64,000 nucleotides of DNA from Marinobacter salarius (GCA_000831005.1 CP007152.1:4526001-4590000); one strand, 5' to 3'. Positions 51,726 to 61,892 are shown, numbered from the stretch's first letter. Translations and numbers: made by a program. The notes: generated by a model not told the origin, from the sequence alone.

Positions 51726-51905
51726 AACAAAATAAAACCAAAGGAGTAGGCTCGAGCTTCATCCGGGCCTGAATGAAACGCTGGCTATGTCAGAGCAACC
51801 CCCGTCGGTGTTACTGAAAGGAGGGCCTGGACCGTTCTCACCGTTTGGAATGCCTTGTCAACGGTTCTAAACAAAGCAGGCTCGTCAATTTGTCTCTTGC
51901 AAACC

Positions 51906-51921
51906 TACCTACTGATAGGTA
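51906..51921. promoter_or_regulatory. Palindromic operator candidate before GST (left)
   Basis: TACCTACTGATAGGTA, a symmetric 16-bp site 41 bp before the GST start codon, just downstream of a possible TTGTCT-type promoter element. It looks like operators of TetR-family electrophile sensors. Mirrored at 52715-52730. Confidence 0.4.
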
Positions 51922-51961
51922 AATTACGTGTCGTATGCTTAATGACCAACAGAGGTAATCA

Positions 51962-52330
51962 ATGAAAATTTACGACACTGAAGGCTTTCCCAACCCGCTA
52001 CGGGTTCGCATCGCCCTGGCAGAAAAAGGCGCAACGAATAAGGTGGAATTCGTCCCGGTCGATGTCATGGGTGGGGAGCACCGTTCCGATGCGTTCAAGA
52101 CGAAAAACCCGGATGCCACCGTGCCCATGCTGGAACTTGACGACGGCACCTGCATCGCCCAGTGCAATGCCATCACTGAATATATCGACGGTGTCTTTGA
52201 TGGTCCGTCCCTTATGGGTACAACCCCAGCGGAGCGTGCCCGTATCGCAATGATGAATCTGCGGGCAGAAAACGGTCTGATGAATGCCGTGGGTGCCTAT
52301 TTCCATCACGCGACCCCGGGGGTCGCGTGA
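51962..52330 (+). pseudogene. Glutathione S-transferase, N-terminal part, left copy (cut at palindrome centre)
   Basis: Thioredoxin-fold GST domain with MKIYDTEGFPNPLRVRIALA and DATVPMLELDDGTCIAQCNA (cis-Pro and glutathione-binding region) and the start of the helical domain (ERARIAMMNLRAENGL). Homology ends at HHATPG at the palindrome centre; the last codons and stop come from the opposite arm. About half of the normal ~210 residues are present, so activity is unlikely. AGAGGTAATCA precedes the ATG. Confidence 0.8.
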
Positions 52331-52674
52331 TGGAAATAGGCACCCACGGCATTCATCAGACCGTTTTCTGCCCGCAGATTCATCATTGCGATACGGGCAC
52401 GCTCCGCTGGGGTTGTACCCATAAGGGACGGACCATCAAAGACGCCGTCGATATATTCGGTGATGGCATTGCACTGGGCGATGCAGGTGCCGTCGTCAAG
52501 TTCCAGCATGGGCACGGTGGCATCCGGGTTTTTCGTCTTGAACGCCTCGGAACGGTGCTCGCCGCCCATGACATCGACCGGGACGAATTCCACCTGGTTT
52601 GTTGCGCCTTTTTCTGCCAGAGCGATGCGAACGCGGAGCGGGTTCGGAAAGCCTTCGATATCGTAGATTTTCAT
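52306..52674 (-). pseudogene. Glutathione S-transferase, N-terminal part, right copy (cut at palindrome centre)
   Basis: Mirror image of the left copy, with substitutions such as MKIYDIEG for MKIYDTEG, NQVEF for NKVEF and HRSEAF for HRSDAF. It is truncated at the same codon and reads across the symmetry point into the other arm for its stop, so the two frames overlap tail-to-tail. Confidence 0.8.
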
Positions 52675-52714
52675 TGATTACCTCTGTTGGTCATTAAGCA
52701 TACGACACTTAATT

Positions 52715-52730
52715 TACCTATCAGTAGGTA
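52715..52730. promoter_or_regulatory. Palindromic operator candidate before GST (right)
   Basis: TACCTATCAGTAGGTA, the mirror of the site at 51906-51921, in the same position before the right GST copy. Confidence 0.4.
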
Positions 52731-52902
52731 GGTTTGCAAGAGGCAAATTGACGAGCCTGCTTTGTTTTGAGCCGTTGACAAGACATTCCAAACGGTGAGA
52801 ACGGTCCAGGCCTCCTCGCTGTAACACCGTCGAGGGTTGCTCCGATATAGCCAGCGTTTCATTCAGGCCCGGATGAAACTCAAGGTTACTCCTGTGCGTT
52901 TA

Positions 52903-53368
52903 TTATGTTTTATGTTCGTGGATTTGAGATTTCAGCTGTTTCAGAAGGTCTTTGGAGCTCTCATAATACAGGGTGTAGAACTGATCCAGGTCAGACAGCT
53001 TGGCAAGCGTTTGTTCATTGGTAATGGTTGCCTTGGCTTCGGCGATCACCTCCTTTCTGGCCTCGAGCCGTTTTATCTGCTTCCACCAAGGCAGCATAAG
53101 GATGGGGACGAATTGCGAAAAAATCCTGGCGCTCACCCGGCATTGTTCGACGTTCAACAATACCGAGCCTTTCAAGAAAGCACGTATTCGTACTGACACT
53201 CGCCTTACTGACACGCAACGTATCCACAAGCTGCGATGAGCTGACCGGACCATCCGACACGATAAGTGTCGCCCAGAGTTGCCCGGCGATCCGGGAAAAG
53301 CCTTCAGATTGAGCCTGAAGACCGAGGCGCTCAATAAAACGCCTGTCTGAATCAGTAAGTGTTTTCAT
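52903..53368 (-). CDS. MarR/GbsR-type transcriptional regulator, right copy (frameshift near 53090)
   Basis: Same protein as 51264-51725 with few changes: MKTLTDSDRRFIERLGLQAQ, the same winged helix, then a shift at about 53090 within ALVE, after which KRLEARKEVIAEAKATITNE follows in the next register. Its C-terminus (LKSQIHEHKT) differs from the left copy (LKSQSPRS). ATG at 53366-53368 overlaps the right efflux gene stop. Confidence 0.78.
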
Positions 53369-54786
53369 AATCAGAAGATTGTAATGAACTCTGCCAACCC
53401 CCGCCAAGAGCCCGATACAAATTAACCGTCGACTGCAATTGATCGCGCCGCGTTTCCACGAGATCAAGTTCGGTTGTAAATAGGCTTCGTTCAGCGTCCA
53501 GCACCTCCAGATAACTGGACGCGCCACCCTCAAAGCGCAATCTCGCAAGTTTAGTCGTGCTTCGCAGTGCTACTACCTGCCGAGCCTGCGCTTCCAAGCG
53601 CTCTTCGGTACCACGCACCCCGGCCATAGCGTCGAGCACCTCCCGAAACGCCACCTGAATGGCCTGACGATACGCAATCAGGGCCTGGCGTTGACGCGCC
53701 TCCGCCTGATTGACCAGTGCCTCGGATCGCCCGAAGTCCAGCAACGGGCCGACTAACGAGCCGCCCAACTGCCAAGTGGATGCGGAGCCCTGGAACAAGT
53801 CGCCACCGGACGCACTTCGCAGGCCCAGCAGCCCCTCAAACGAAATCCTGGGCAGGAACGCCGCCCGGGCAACACCGATTTCGGCATTGGTCGCTATCAA
53901 TTCCTGTTCAGCTGCAGCAATATCAGGTCGCCGGACCATGAGGTCCGCGGGCCGTCCGGCAGGGATTCTGGCCGGAACATTCATCTCATCAATGGTATCT
54001 GCTACGGAAATATCACTCCGTACAATCTGTTGTGGATCTCGCCCCAGAAGCACTGCCAAGGCGTTTCTCTGAAGGGTGTGCTGCTGGCGAAGCCTCGGAA
54101 GTTCGGATTCAGCGGCTGCAAGCTCGGCTTCAGCCTGCCGCAGGATCAATTCGTTAACTTCGCCTCCTTCGGACCGGGCCCGTTGCAGGGCGACCGATTC
54201 GCGGCGGGATGACACGGTGCGTTCCGCGATGTCGATCTGACGATCAAGCGCACGCAAATTGAAGTAACCATTGGCCACCTCACCAATCACGCTAGTCGGA
54301 CGGCCTCGCGATTCGCTGCACTGGCCAGAAGCCGTGCCCGGGCTGCTTCGCTGGCATTCGCAAGTCGCCCCCAAAGATCCAGCTCGTACGATAGCACCCC
54401 ACCGACCTGGATATCGTTAAAGGGTTGACCACCACCAGCACTGTTGACAACCTCCTCACTCGGCCCCTGGCGCACCGCAGAGCCTCTACCTCCAGAAGCG
54501 GATATTGTTCCGCCTGCTGGCCGGTAAGGAGCGCCCGCGCCTCGGCGACCCGGGCAGCAGCAAGTTGCAGGTCGCTGTTGGCACCAAGCGCCTCTTCAAC
54601 AAGGGTGACAAGCGCCGGATCGCCAAAGCCACGCCACCAATCCAGGGGGAGTTTCTCGTCCGCCGAAAGTCGTGCGGAAGACCAGTTTTCCGGCACCGAC
54701 GGCTCGGGTTTCTCAACAGTCGGCGCGAGTGAGCAGCCACCAAGTGACAAAGCAATCACTGTGGCCAGCAATACCTTAACGATCAT
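53352..54786 (-). CDS. RND-type outer-membrane efflux lipoprotein, right copy (two frameshifts)
   Basis: Mirror copy of 49846-51280: MIVKVLLATVIALSLGGC lipoprotein signal, WWRGFGDPALVTLVEEAL, YELDLWGRLANASEAAR and RRPDIAAAEQELIATNAEIG. Register changes occur near 54475 and near 54295. Amino-acid differences from the left copy include ADEK for ANEK and DEMNVPARIPAG for GEMNVPGSVPAG, so the copies are not identical. Confidence 0.85.
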
Positions 54787-54877
54787 CAGCCACACCTCCG
54801 TCTGCACGTCCGGGAGCGGCCGCAGCCGAGGCATCCTGGTCTCTGGAGCCACTCAGAAAATCCGTGATACGGCGGAC

Positions 54878-55890
54878 GGACCGGTGAAGATGCCATTCTG
54901 GCGGGCAAATCGACCTTGTGCCGGATGGAACAGCGCGTGGACCGGCAGGCGGTGGTCAAAGCCCACGAACTGCTGTGGCATCACTTCATTGAACAGCACG
55001 AGACTCCACCCAAGGAAATTGTGCTGGATTTTGATGGCACCGACGTTCCGGTGCATGGCGACCAGCCCGGCAAGTTCTTTAACGCCTACTACGATCACCA
55101 TTGTTACTTCCCACTGTACGTGTTCTGCGGTCGCCATCTGCTGGTGAGCTATCTGCGCACCAGCAACCGAAGCGACAGCCGCCACAGCTGGGCCATTCTG
55201 GCTCTGATGGTGAAGTTCATTCGGCAGTACTGGCCGGATACCCGCATCGTGTTCCGGGGTGACAGCGGCTTTTATCGTCCCCGATTGTTGAGCTGGTGCG
55301 ACCGGAATAAGGTGGATTACCTGGTCGGTATCAGTAAGAACAGCCGACTGCTCAAGGAGGTAGACGCACCCTCAATGCTTGTTCGCAAGGCTCACAACGA
55401 ACTGGGTGAAAAAGTCTCCGCCACCTACCGGTTCCAATACCAAGCCCGCACCTGGAAACACCCCCGCTGGGTGATCGCGCGTCTGGAGGAAGGCGAACTG
55501 GGTGCCAACCCCAGGTTCATCATCAGTTCCCGTTACGACGACGGCGTTAAACTCTACTACGAGCAATACTGTGCCCGGGGCGACATGGAAAACCGGATCA
55601 AGGATCAGCAGTTGTGTCTGTTCGCAGATCGCACCTCCAGCACGCAGTGGTGGACCAATCAGTGGCGGTTGCTCCTGTCGGGCTTTGCCTACACGTTGTT
55701 CGAGCGATTACGGGCCCACCTGAAAAAGACGCCCTTCGAGAGAATGAGCGCCAGTAACCTGCGGCTGAAGCTGATCAAGATTGGCGCGGTCATCATTCGC
55801 AACACCCGGCGCATAAGAGTGCTGATGAGTGATGCCTATCCTTACAAAGACGAACTCTCTGACCTGGTGCGTCGACTGGTTCCGGGATAG
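54878..55890 (+). pseudogene. IS1380-family transposase, 5' truncated
   Basis: About 335 residues remain: ILAGKSTLCRMEQRVDRQAV, first catalytic Asp in VLDFDGTDVPVHGDQ, second in IVFRGDSGFYRPRLLSW, and the Glu region YYEQYCARGDMENRIKDQQL. The tail WWTNQWRLLLSGFAYTLFER and ends DELSDLVRRLVPG are typical. The N-terminal ~100 residues and the left IS end are missing; the join to the palindrome arm is at 54878. It cannot transpose by itself. Confidence 0.85.
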
Positions 55891-56361
55891 AAGCCCGGGC
55901 TCCCCCGGCCCGACTCAATGGGGGAAAGGGGGCCGTGTGTCCGGACAACAGGAATTGATCGATTATTAATCAATCACGACCGCAAATGAGCGGTAATGGC
56001 GGTAACCCGCACAGTCTGCGAGACGTGCTGGGGGCCTATGAGAAATCGGGGCTAGCTCTATAACGGCCGTCCCCCTGGGATCACCCGGAAACTGTGCCGG
56101 GGCAATCGACTATTGTCAGAAAATCAGATTCTCGTCATAAAATGTTCACCTTCGGGCAGCTGACTGGACCTATCCTGGCATTCCCGCCCTCAAAAAACCC
56201 GGCTTTGGCCAGATTCCAGGGAAAATTGGCTTGAATCCTGCCCGGGTGGGTATATTTGGGGTCGAGTCAATGATTCAGGCTATTGCAATGGCTTTTGGGC
56301 TCATATAGACTGAAATTTTATTAAAATTACAATGATAAAAATCAAAAATGGGACGAACAAG
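55891..56361. other. Intergenic, IS1380 right-end region and AT-rich leader
   Basis: 470 bp. The first part (GCCCGGGCTCCCCCGGCC hairpin, GGGGGAAAGGGGGCC) probably belongs to the end of the IS1380 element; its terminus was not located. The last 100 bp turn AT-rich like the regulator that follows. No gene seen. Confidence 0.4.
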
Positions 56362-57336
56362 ATGAACAAGTTGCTAACTAACGTTTTAGATCATGCAACG
56401 GTTTTTGAATTCGCTCATCCGGAAGTGGTCTCGGAATTTGTAAACAAAAAAATTGGCCGTCACACGATTGAGGTAATGAATAGCCAAAAATCTCTATCAC
56501 GTTTAAGTTTTAAAGAATTTTCTGGGCTTGGGCTATCCTCTATCTCATATGGTGGTGAGGTGAGAATTAAAAGTCCCGAGCTAGAAAATACATTTCACTT
56601 GCAAATAATAACGGAGGGCGAGTGTAAAATCACTTTTAAGAACGAAAAAGTTCTTTTGAAGCAAGGTGACGCAATAATTTTAAATCCTCATGAATTAATA
56701 TTACTTGACTATTCTTCTGACTGTGAAAAGTTGATCATCAATGTGCCTGAAAGCGAATTTCAGTCTGCTGTCATTCATGATCTGGGGCATATTCCGAAAT
56801 CAGGCATTCGTTTCAAACGACTTCCAGTAAGCCTTTTTTGTTTCCCATCATTGGTTAAACTCTTTGAATCTGTATTTCTGGAGATTGAGAATTGTGACTC
56901 TGACCATTTTTGTATTTTTGACCCATATAAAGAAATAATAGTAAAGAAAATACTGCGGACATTTCAAGGAAATTTTAATATAGATGAAAATTCTGTGAAT
57001 ATTCATCCCAACATGGAAAAGGTTATTCAGTATATTGACAATAATCTAAAAAATGATATCAGCTTAGATGAGTTATCTTCTGTATCGAAGGTTAGCGTTC
57101 GCTCAATTTATAATATGTTCTCTACCTCATTTTCAACAACTCCTAGAAATTATATAAAACACAGAAAACTTCAGAAAGTTAGGGAGGAATTGCTAAGCGG
57201 GCGTGCGAAAAATGTTACTGAGGTTGCGTTCGATTACGGATTTATGCACTTGGGGCGACTGTCTTGCGATTATAAAAAGCTATTTGGTGAGTTGCCTTCT
57301 GAAACCCGAAGAGCGTTACTGTTAATGGCCAATTAA
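56362..57336 (+). CDS. AraC-family activator, XylS/BenR-like (C-terminus clipped by IS21)
   Basis: 324 residues. N-terminal AraC-binding-like domain (FHLQIITEGECKITFKNEKV and GDAIILNPHELILLDYSSD, as in benzoate-sensing XylS/BenR proteins) and a C-terminal double helix-turn-helix (DISLDELSSVSKVSVRSIYN, TEVAFDYGFMHLGRLSCDYK). The final 5-6 codons and the stop lie inside the terminal inverted repeat of the IS21 element at 57320. The loss is only a few residues, so activity may remain. GC is near one-third, matching xylXY at 20.2-22.1 kb. A natural regulator for xylXYZL, although 32 kb away here. Confidence 0.78.
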   Translation: MNKLLTNVLDHATVFEFAHPEVVSEFVNKKIGRHTIEVMNSQKSLSRLSFKEFSGLGLSSISYGGEVRIKSPELENTFHLQIITEGECKITFKNEKVLLKQGDAIILNPHELILLDYSSDCEKLIINVPESEFQSAVIHDLGHIPKSGIRFKRLPVSLFCFPSLVKLFESVFLEIENCDSDHFCIFDPYKEIIVKKILRTFQGNFNIDENSVNIHPNMEKVIQYIDNNLKNDISLDELSSVSKVSVRSIYNMFSTSFSTTPRNYIKHRKLQKVREELLSGRAKNVTEVAFDYGFMHLGRLSCDYKKLFGELPSETRRALLLMAN

Positions 57337-57437
57337 AATGACCCACTACTGGCCATTAATTTTGACCCACCTCCGAGTGGCCGTCAGGCCACAGAACCAG
57401 CTACTGTCCCCGGCTTTTATCGATGGCCGGGGGCATG

Positions 57438-58959
57438 TCAGTGAAGGAGTGGGTTGTGATACACAAGATCAAGGCACTGCACGATAACGGCAAAGGGTTG
57501 TCGATCCGCGCCATCAGTCAGGAACTGGGGTTGTCCCGCAATACCGTTCGCAAGTATCTGCGGATGGATGAGAACGCGATTTCGGAACAGATAGAAGATC
57601 CCTCACGCACCAAGCGCCTCGATGATCACCGGGATTATCTGATTCATCTTCTCAAAGAATTCCCCAAGCTCAGCGCCGTCAAAATTGCCCGCAAGCTGCA
57701 AGCGAAGGTTGGTGAGTTGCCAGCTTCGGATCGTTCCATTCGCCGCTATGTGCGAACGCTCAAGGAGGAAGTGGCCTCAGCCAGATGCGCTATTACGAAC
57801 CCATTCTGGACGATGTGCCGGGTGTTCAGTGTCAGGTGGACCCGGGTGAGTTGCGCGGCGTGCTGATTGGTGGCGAAGAGCGCACGCTGCACTTCGTGGT
57901 GTTCGTGCTGTCCTACTCGCGGTTGATGTACGTGGGTCTGGCCTTCCGCCACTGGATACCCAGACCTTTATCCAACTCCATAACGAAGCCCTGCGTTACT
58001 TCGGTGGCCTGCCGGAGGAATGCGTCTACGATCAGACCAAGCTGGTGGTCATCAACGAACAGTACCGGGAGCTGACCCTCAACCAACGGTTCCACGAGTA
58101 TGCCACCACGGCCGGGTTCCGGATCCATGCCTGCGAAGGTTATGACCCGGAGAGCAAGGGCAAGGTGGAAGCTGGCGTGAAGTACGTCAAGCAGGATTGC
58201 CTTTACGGTGAGGTCTTCCGGGATCAGGAGCACGTGCGCCAGCACGTGCAGGACTGGGTTGAGAGCGTAGCCAATATCCGCATTCACGGCACCACCGGCG
58301 AACCACCCCGGGAACGCTTCGAACGGGATGAGCGAGAACACCTGGAGGCCTACCTGTCACCAGCTTGCGTGCAGCCGGTGGTCCACGAGACACGTCGAGC
58401 CGACAAGACCGGCCTGATCGCCTGGAAGGCCAACAAGTACTCTGTGCCCATGGCCTGGCAACAGGCCCGGGTGGGCGTTCTGGAGTCCGGCAGTCAGCTC
58501 CAAATTAGCGACCTGGAAACGGGCGATGTCATTGCCAGTCACGCTCTATGTTCCGACAAGGGAAAGGTGTTCAAGAACACCCATCACTACCGGGATCATG
58601 CCCAGCGGGTGGCCACCCTTGAGAGCAAGATCAACGACCTGGTCGGCAATGAAATCGGGCATCGGTTGTGCCAACAGCTCAAGCGTTCCGAGCCCAAGAT
58701 CTACAAGGATCAGTTGGTGGCTGCCCGAGACCTGCTCAAGCGCCATGCGCCTGTGGATCTGGCGTTGATCACAACGCTGGCAGAACGCCCCGGCATGACC
58801 GCCACACGGCTGCAAAGTTACCTGGAAGCAGCCCAGGCAGCTACGCTGCGGGAACGGCAGCCGGAACCGCTGCCAGAACCACAGCAAGCGCTGGACCTGA
58901 GTGCTTATCGCCGTATTGGCCACTCCAGTGGCCAGGGGGTGACCCATGAGCCAGCTTGA
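57438..58959 (+). CDS. istA: IS21-family transposase IstA, element B (two frameshifts)
   Basis: Helix-turn-helix in SIRAISQELGLSRNTVRKYL, DDE residues in QCQVDPGELRG, ECVYDQTKLVV and KGKVEAGVKYVK, and C-terminal NKYSVPMAWQQARVGVLESG. Shifts occur near 57780 and 57955. Corrected length is about 505 residues. Start ATG at 57438 (SVKEWVVIHKIKAL) or 57423; the first is closer to family starts. Stop at 58957-58959 overlaps the istB ATG at 58946. Confidence 0.87.
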
Positions 58960-59686
58960 GCAAACTGTGAGCCGATACCGCAGCCTGCGCCTGAGCGCAG
59001 CCGCCGACGAACTAATCAACCTGCTGGCCGAGGCAGAAGCCAACGAGATGTCCTACCTGGGCTTCGCGGACCGGCTCGCTGAACACGAACTGGTTCAGCG
59101 CCAGGACAAACGCATCCGCCGGAACCGGAAGATGGCTGCGTTCCCAGCGGAGAAGCGCCTGGAGGGCTTCGATTACCGGCACCAGACCACCATTACCAAA
59201 CGTCAGGTAAATGCCTTGCTGGACTTCCAGTTCATCGACGAACGGAACAACCTGGTGTTTATCGGCCCGCCCGGTGTAGGCAAGACCCACCTGGCCATCG
59301 GCATTGGCTACAAAGCCGTGGAGGCCGGCTACCGGGTGCTGTTCCGCAACGCCCTGGATCTGGTGGAAGAACTGGAACTGGCCGAGATGAAAGGTGAGCT
59401 GAAAAAGCGGGTCAGCGCCTTGGCCAAATACGACCTGCTGATCATTGATGAACTGGGTTACCTGCCCATGACCCGGCAGGCCCGGTACAACCTGTTCCAG
59501 CTGATCAACAGCCTGTACGAATACCGGTCCATCATCCTGACCACCAACAAGGACTTCACCAGCTGGGGCGAGTTCTTCCACGACGACAACGTGGCGGTGC
59601 CGATCATTGACCGCGTCATCCACCATTCACACATCTTTATGCTGGGAGGAGAAAGCTATCGGCTAAAGCAGAAGACAACAAGCTAG
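58946..59686 (+). CDS. istB: IS21-family helper ATPase IstB, element B
   Basis: 246 residues, intact. Walker A FIGPPGVGKTHLAIGIG, Walker B LLIIDELGYLP, sensor-like ILTTNKDFTSWGEFF, and the C-terminal HHSHIFMLGGESYRLKQ. Overlaps istA by 14 nt, the usual coupling in IS21. Confidence 0.93.
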   Translation: MSQLEQTVSRYRSLRLSAAADELINLLAEAEANEMSYLGFADRLAEHELVQRQDKRIRRNRKMAAFPAEKRLEGFDYRHQTTITKRQVNALLDFQFIDERNNLVFIGPPGVGKTHLAIGIGYKAVEAGYRVLFRNALDLVEELELAEMKGELKKRVSALAKYDLLIIDELGYLPMTRQARYNLFQLINSLYEYRSIILTTNKDFTSWGEFFHDDNVAVPIIDRVIHHSHIFMLGGESYRLKQKTTS

Positions 59687-59818
59687 ACTATGAAAGGTGG
59701 GTCAATTTTATTGGCCAAAGGTGGGTCAAAATAAATGGCCATTGACATGTCAGCAACAGTGCTAAAAGTCCGTAAATTGTCAGGATAGATTGTCCTCCCG
59801 ACCCCGCATGTTCTTTTC

Positions 59819-61036
59819 TTGAAGGTGACGAAACCTGAAAGGAAAAGACTCATGCAAAGCCGAGAGGACTTTCTCATGATAAAGCAACTACGGGTACAAG
59901 GGGCACACATCGTGGACATTGCCCACCGGATTGGCTGTTCAGAACGCACGGTGCGTCGCTACCTGGCGCTTCCGGCCCCGCCCACAGGCAAGCCCAAGCA
60001 TCGCCGACCCAGCAAGCTGGACCCTTTCAAGCCCTTTATCGATCAACAATTGGCCAATGAGGTCTGGAACGCCGAGGTCATTTTCCAGCAGTTGCGGGAA
60101 CAAGGATACAGCGGTTCCTCGACGCTGGTTCGTGAATACATCCAGCCCAAACGCCCCCTTCGAGCCAGCAAGCAAACGGTTCGATACGAAACGCAGCCGG
60201 GTAAGCAGCTCCAGCATGACTGGGGGCAGATCCGAACCGAAGTCGGTGGCCGGATGTGTACCGTCAACATCGCGGTGAACGTGTTGGGTTACTCCCGATA
60301 CCTTCACGTCTGGGCTGGCCCGCGCCAGGACGCCGAACACACCTACGAGTCCCTGGTGCAGGCCTTCCGGTACTTTGATGGCGTTCCAGCCAGCGTGCTG
60401 GTGGATAACCAGAAGGCGGCGGTGGTTCGTCATGATCGCGATGGCAAGGTCACCTTCAATACCGGCTTCCTGGAACTGGCCAACCATTACGGCTTTGTCG
60501 CCAAGGCCTGCCGGCCTCAGCGCCCCAGAACCAAGGGCAAGACCGAACGGATGGTGGGTTACGTGAAGCACCACTTCTTCCAGCGATACCGCAGCTTCGA
60601 CAGCTACGCGCACCTGAACCAGCTGCTGGAGCACTGGTTGACGACCTGCGCTCATCAAAGGCTGCTGAGGCAGTTCCAGCAGACACCGCTGGAGCGGTTC
60701 GACGCCGAGAAGCCCCACCTGCTGGCAAGGCCGGCAACGGACTTCGACACGCGATACTACGATGTCCGCCATGTCAGTTGGGATGCCTACATCGATGTCC
60801 GGGGCAACCGCTATAGTGTGCCGTCGCCATGCTGCGGTCAGCAGGTCACGATCCGCATCAGCCTGGACGATGAACTGACAGTCTATGACATCCGTGGCCA
60901 GGAAGTGGCTCGCCACCGACTAACGGATCGCAAGGACGGCTGGCAGGCCATCCAGGACCACCACACCCCCTTGTGGCAGGACGTGATGCCGGTGCAGCAC
61001 CGAAGCCTGGCGGTGTATGAGGAGGTGCTCCAATGA
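59819..61036 (+). CDS. istA: IS21-family transposase IstA, element C
   Basis: 405 residues by the longest frame; the natural start is probably MQSREDFLMIKQLRVQGAHI at 59852. Helix-turn-helix DIAHRIGCSERTVRRYLALP, catalytic Asp in QLQHDWGQIRTEV and SVLVDNQKAAVV, Glu in KGKTERMVGYVK, and RGNRYSVPSPCCGQQVTIRI near the C-terminus. Intact. The stop overlaps the istB ATG (AATGA at 61032-61036). Confidence 0.92.
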   Translation: MKVTKPERKRLMQSREDFLMIKQLRVQGAHIVDIAHRIGCSERTVRRYLALPAPPTGKPKHRRPSKLDPFKPFIDQQLANEVWNAEVIFQQLREQGYSGSSTLVREYIQPKRPLRASKQTVRYETQPGKQLQHDWGQIRTEVGGRMCTVNIAVNVLGYSRYLHVWAGPRQDAEHTYESLVQAFRYFDGVPASVLVDNQKAAVVRHDRDGKVTFNTGFLELANHYGFVAKACRPQRPRTKGKTERMVGYVKHHFFQRYRSFDSYAHLNQLLEHWLTTCAHQRLLRQFQQTPLERFDAEKPHLLARPATDFDTRYYDVRHVSWDAYIDVRGNRYSVPSPCCGQQVTIRISLDDELTVYDIRGQEVARHRLTDRKDGWQAIQDHHTPLWQDVMPVQHRSLAVYEEVLQ

Positions 61037-61836
61037 ACCTGGACCAACTCCTCGACCGGCTCAAGATGGACCACCTGCAAGCCACGCTGGACAGTCTCTG
61101 TGAACATGCCAGCAAGAAAGACCTAAACTACCGGGAGTTCCTGGAACAGGCGCTGGCCCAGGAATGGGGTGGCCGCCACCAGAAAGGCCTGGATACCCGC
61201 CTGAAGCAGGCCCGGCTGCCCTGGATCAAAACCCTGGAACAGTTCGACTTCAGCTTCCAGCCGAGCATCGACCGGAAGCTGATCCGGGACCTGTCGGGAC
61301 TGGGGTTCGTGGAGCGCAATGAGAACGTCGTATTACTGGGCCCGCCCGGGGTGGGCAAGACCCATCTGGCCGTGGCGCTTGGGGTGAAAGCCGCAGAAGC
61401 CGGGCATCGTGTTCTGTTCATGACGCTGGATCGCCTGGTCAGCACCCTGATGAAAGCGCGGCAGGAAAACCGGCTGGACCGTCAGCTACAACAGCTGACT
61501 TACCCGAAGGTCCTGATCCTGGACGAGATCGGTTACCTGCCCATGACCCGGGAGGAAGCTAGCCTGTTCTTCCGGTTGATCAATCGCCGTTATGAGCGCG
61601 CCTGCACCATACTAACCTCCAACAAGAGCTTTATGGACTGGGGCGAGGTGTTCGGGGATCAGGTCATCGCCACCGCAATACTGGACCGGCTGCTGCATCA
61701 CTCCACCACGCTGAATATTAAGGGCGAAAGCTACCGGTTGAAGGACAAACGGAAAGCCGGACTCGTTCCCGGTACTACTCAACAACAGGAGGAATCTGAC
61801 GACCCAGACACTCAAAAAGCGGTCACTGAAAACTGA
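61033..61836 (+). CDS. istB: IS21-family helper ATPase IstB, element C
   Basis: 267 residues, intact. Walker A LLGPPGVGKTHLAVALG, Walker B VLILDEIGYLP, ILTSNKSFMDWGEVF and LLHHSTTLNIKGESYRLKD. About 96% identical by eye to the inverted copy at 62044-62847. Confidence 0.93.
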   Translation: MNLDQLLDRLKMDHLQATLDSLCEHASKKDLNYREFLEQALAQEWGGRHQKGLDTRLKQARLPWIKTLEQFDFSFQPSIDRKLIRDLSGLGFVERNENVVLLGPPGVGKTHLAVALGVKAAEAGHRVLFMTLDRLVSTLMKARQENRLDRQLQQLTYPKVLILDEIGYLPMTREEASLFFRLINRRYERACTILTSNKSFMDWGEVFGDQVIATAILDRLLHHSTTLNIKGESYRLKDKRKAGLVPGTTQQQEESDDPDTQKAVTEN

Positions 61837-61892
61837 TGAAAACCGGACAATCTAAACTGATAAAAAGCGGTCAAAACTCACCGTTGTTGACA

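Larger units (their letters stand above)
49755..52317 (+). repeat. Left arm of the 5.1-kb diverged palindrome
   Basis: This arm is repeated in reverse complement at 52319-54877, with the symmetry point at base 52318 inside CGACCCCGGGGGTCG. It encodes an efflux lipoprotein, a MarR/GbsR-type regulator and a truncated glutathione S-transferase. The arms differ by scattered substitutions and small indels (a few percent by eye). The outer end abuts IS21 element A. Confidence 0.85.
52319..54877 (-). repeat. Right arm of the 5.1-kb diverged palindrome
   Basis: Reverse-complement counterpart of 49755-52317. Positions x on the left correspond to about 104636 minus x on the right, with a drift of about 4 bp by the outer end because of small indels. 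The outer end is joined to a truncated IS1380 transposase at 54878. Confidence 0.85.
57320..59747 (+). mobile_element. IS21-family element B
   Basis: Left end TGTTAATGGCCAATTAAAAT and right end, read inward, TGTCAATGGCCATTTATTTT; both are followed by GACCCAC, and further GACCCAC copies lie inside each end, as in IS21-type ends. It carries istA and istB. Left end lies in the 3' end of the XylS-like gene; the right end abuts element C directly at 59747/59748. Confidence 0.82.
59748..61892 (+). mobile_element. IS21-family element C
   Basis: Left end TGTCAGCAACAGTG with a nearby GATTGTCC repeat; right end, read inward, TGTCAACAACGGTGAGTTTT with GATTGTCC and GACCGC repeats. Starts immediately after element B. 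Right end abuts the short attC-containing segment 61893-61987. Confidence 0.8.
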
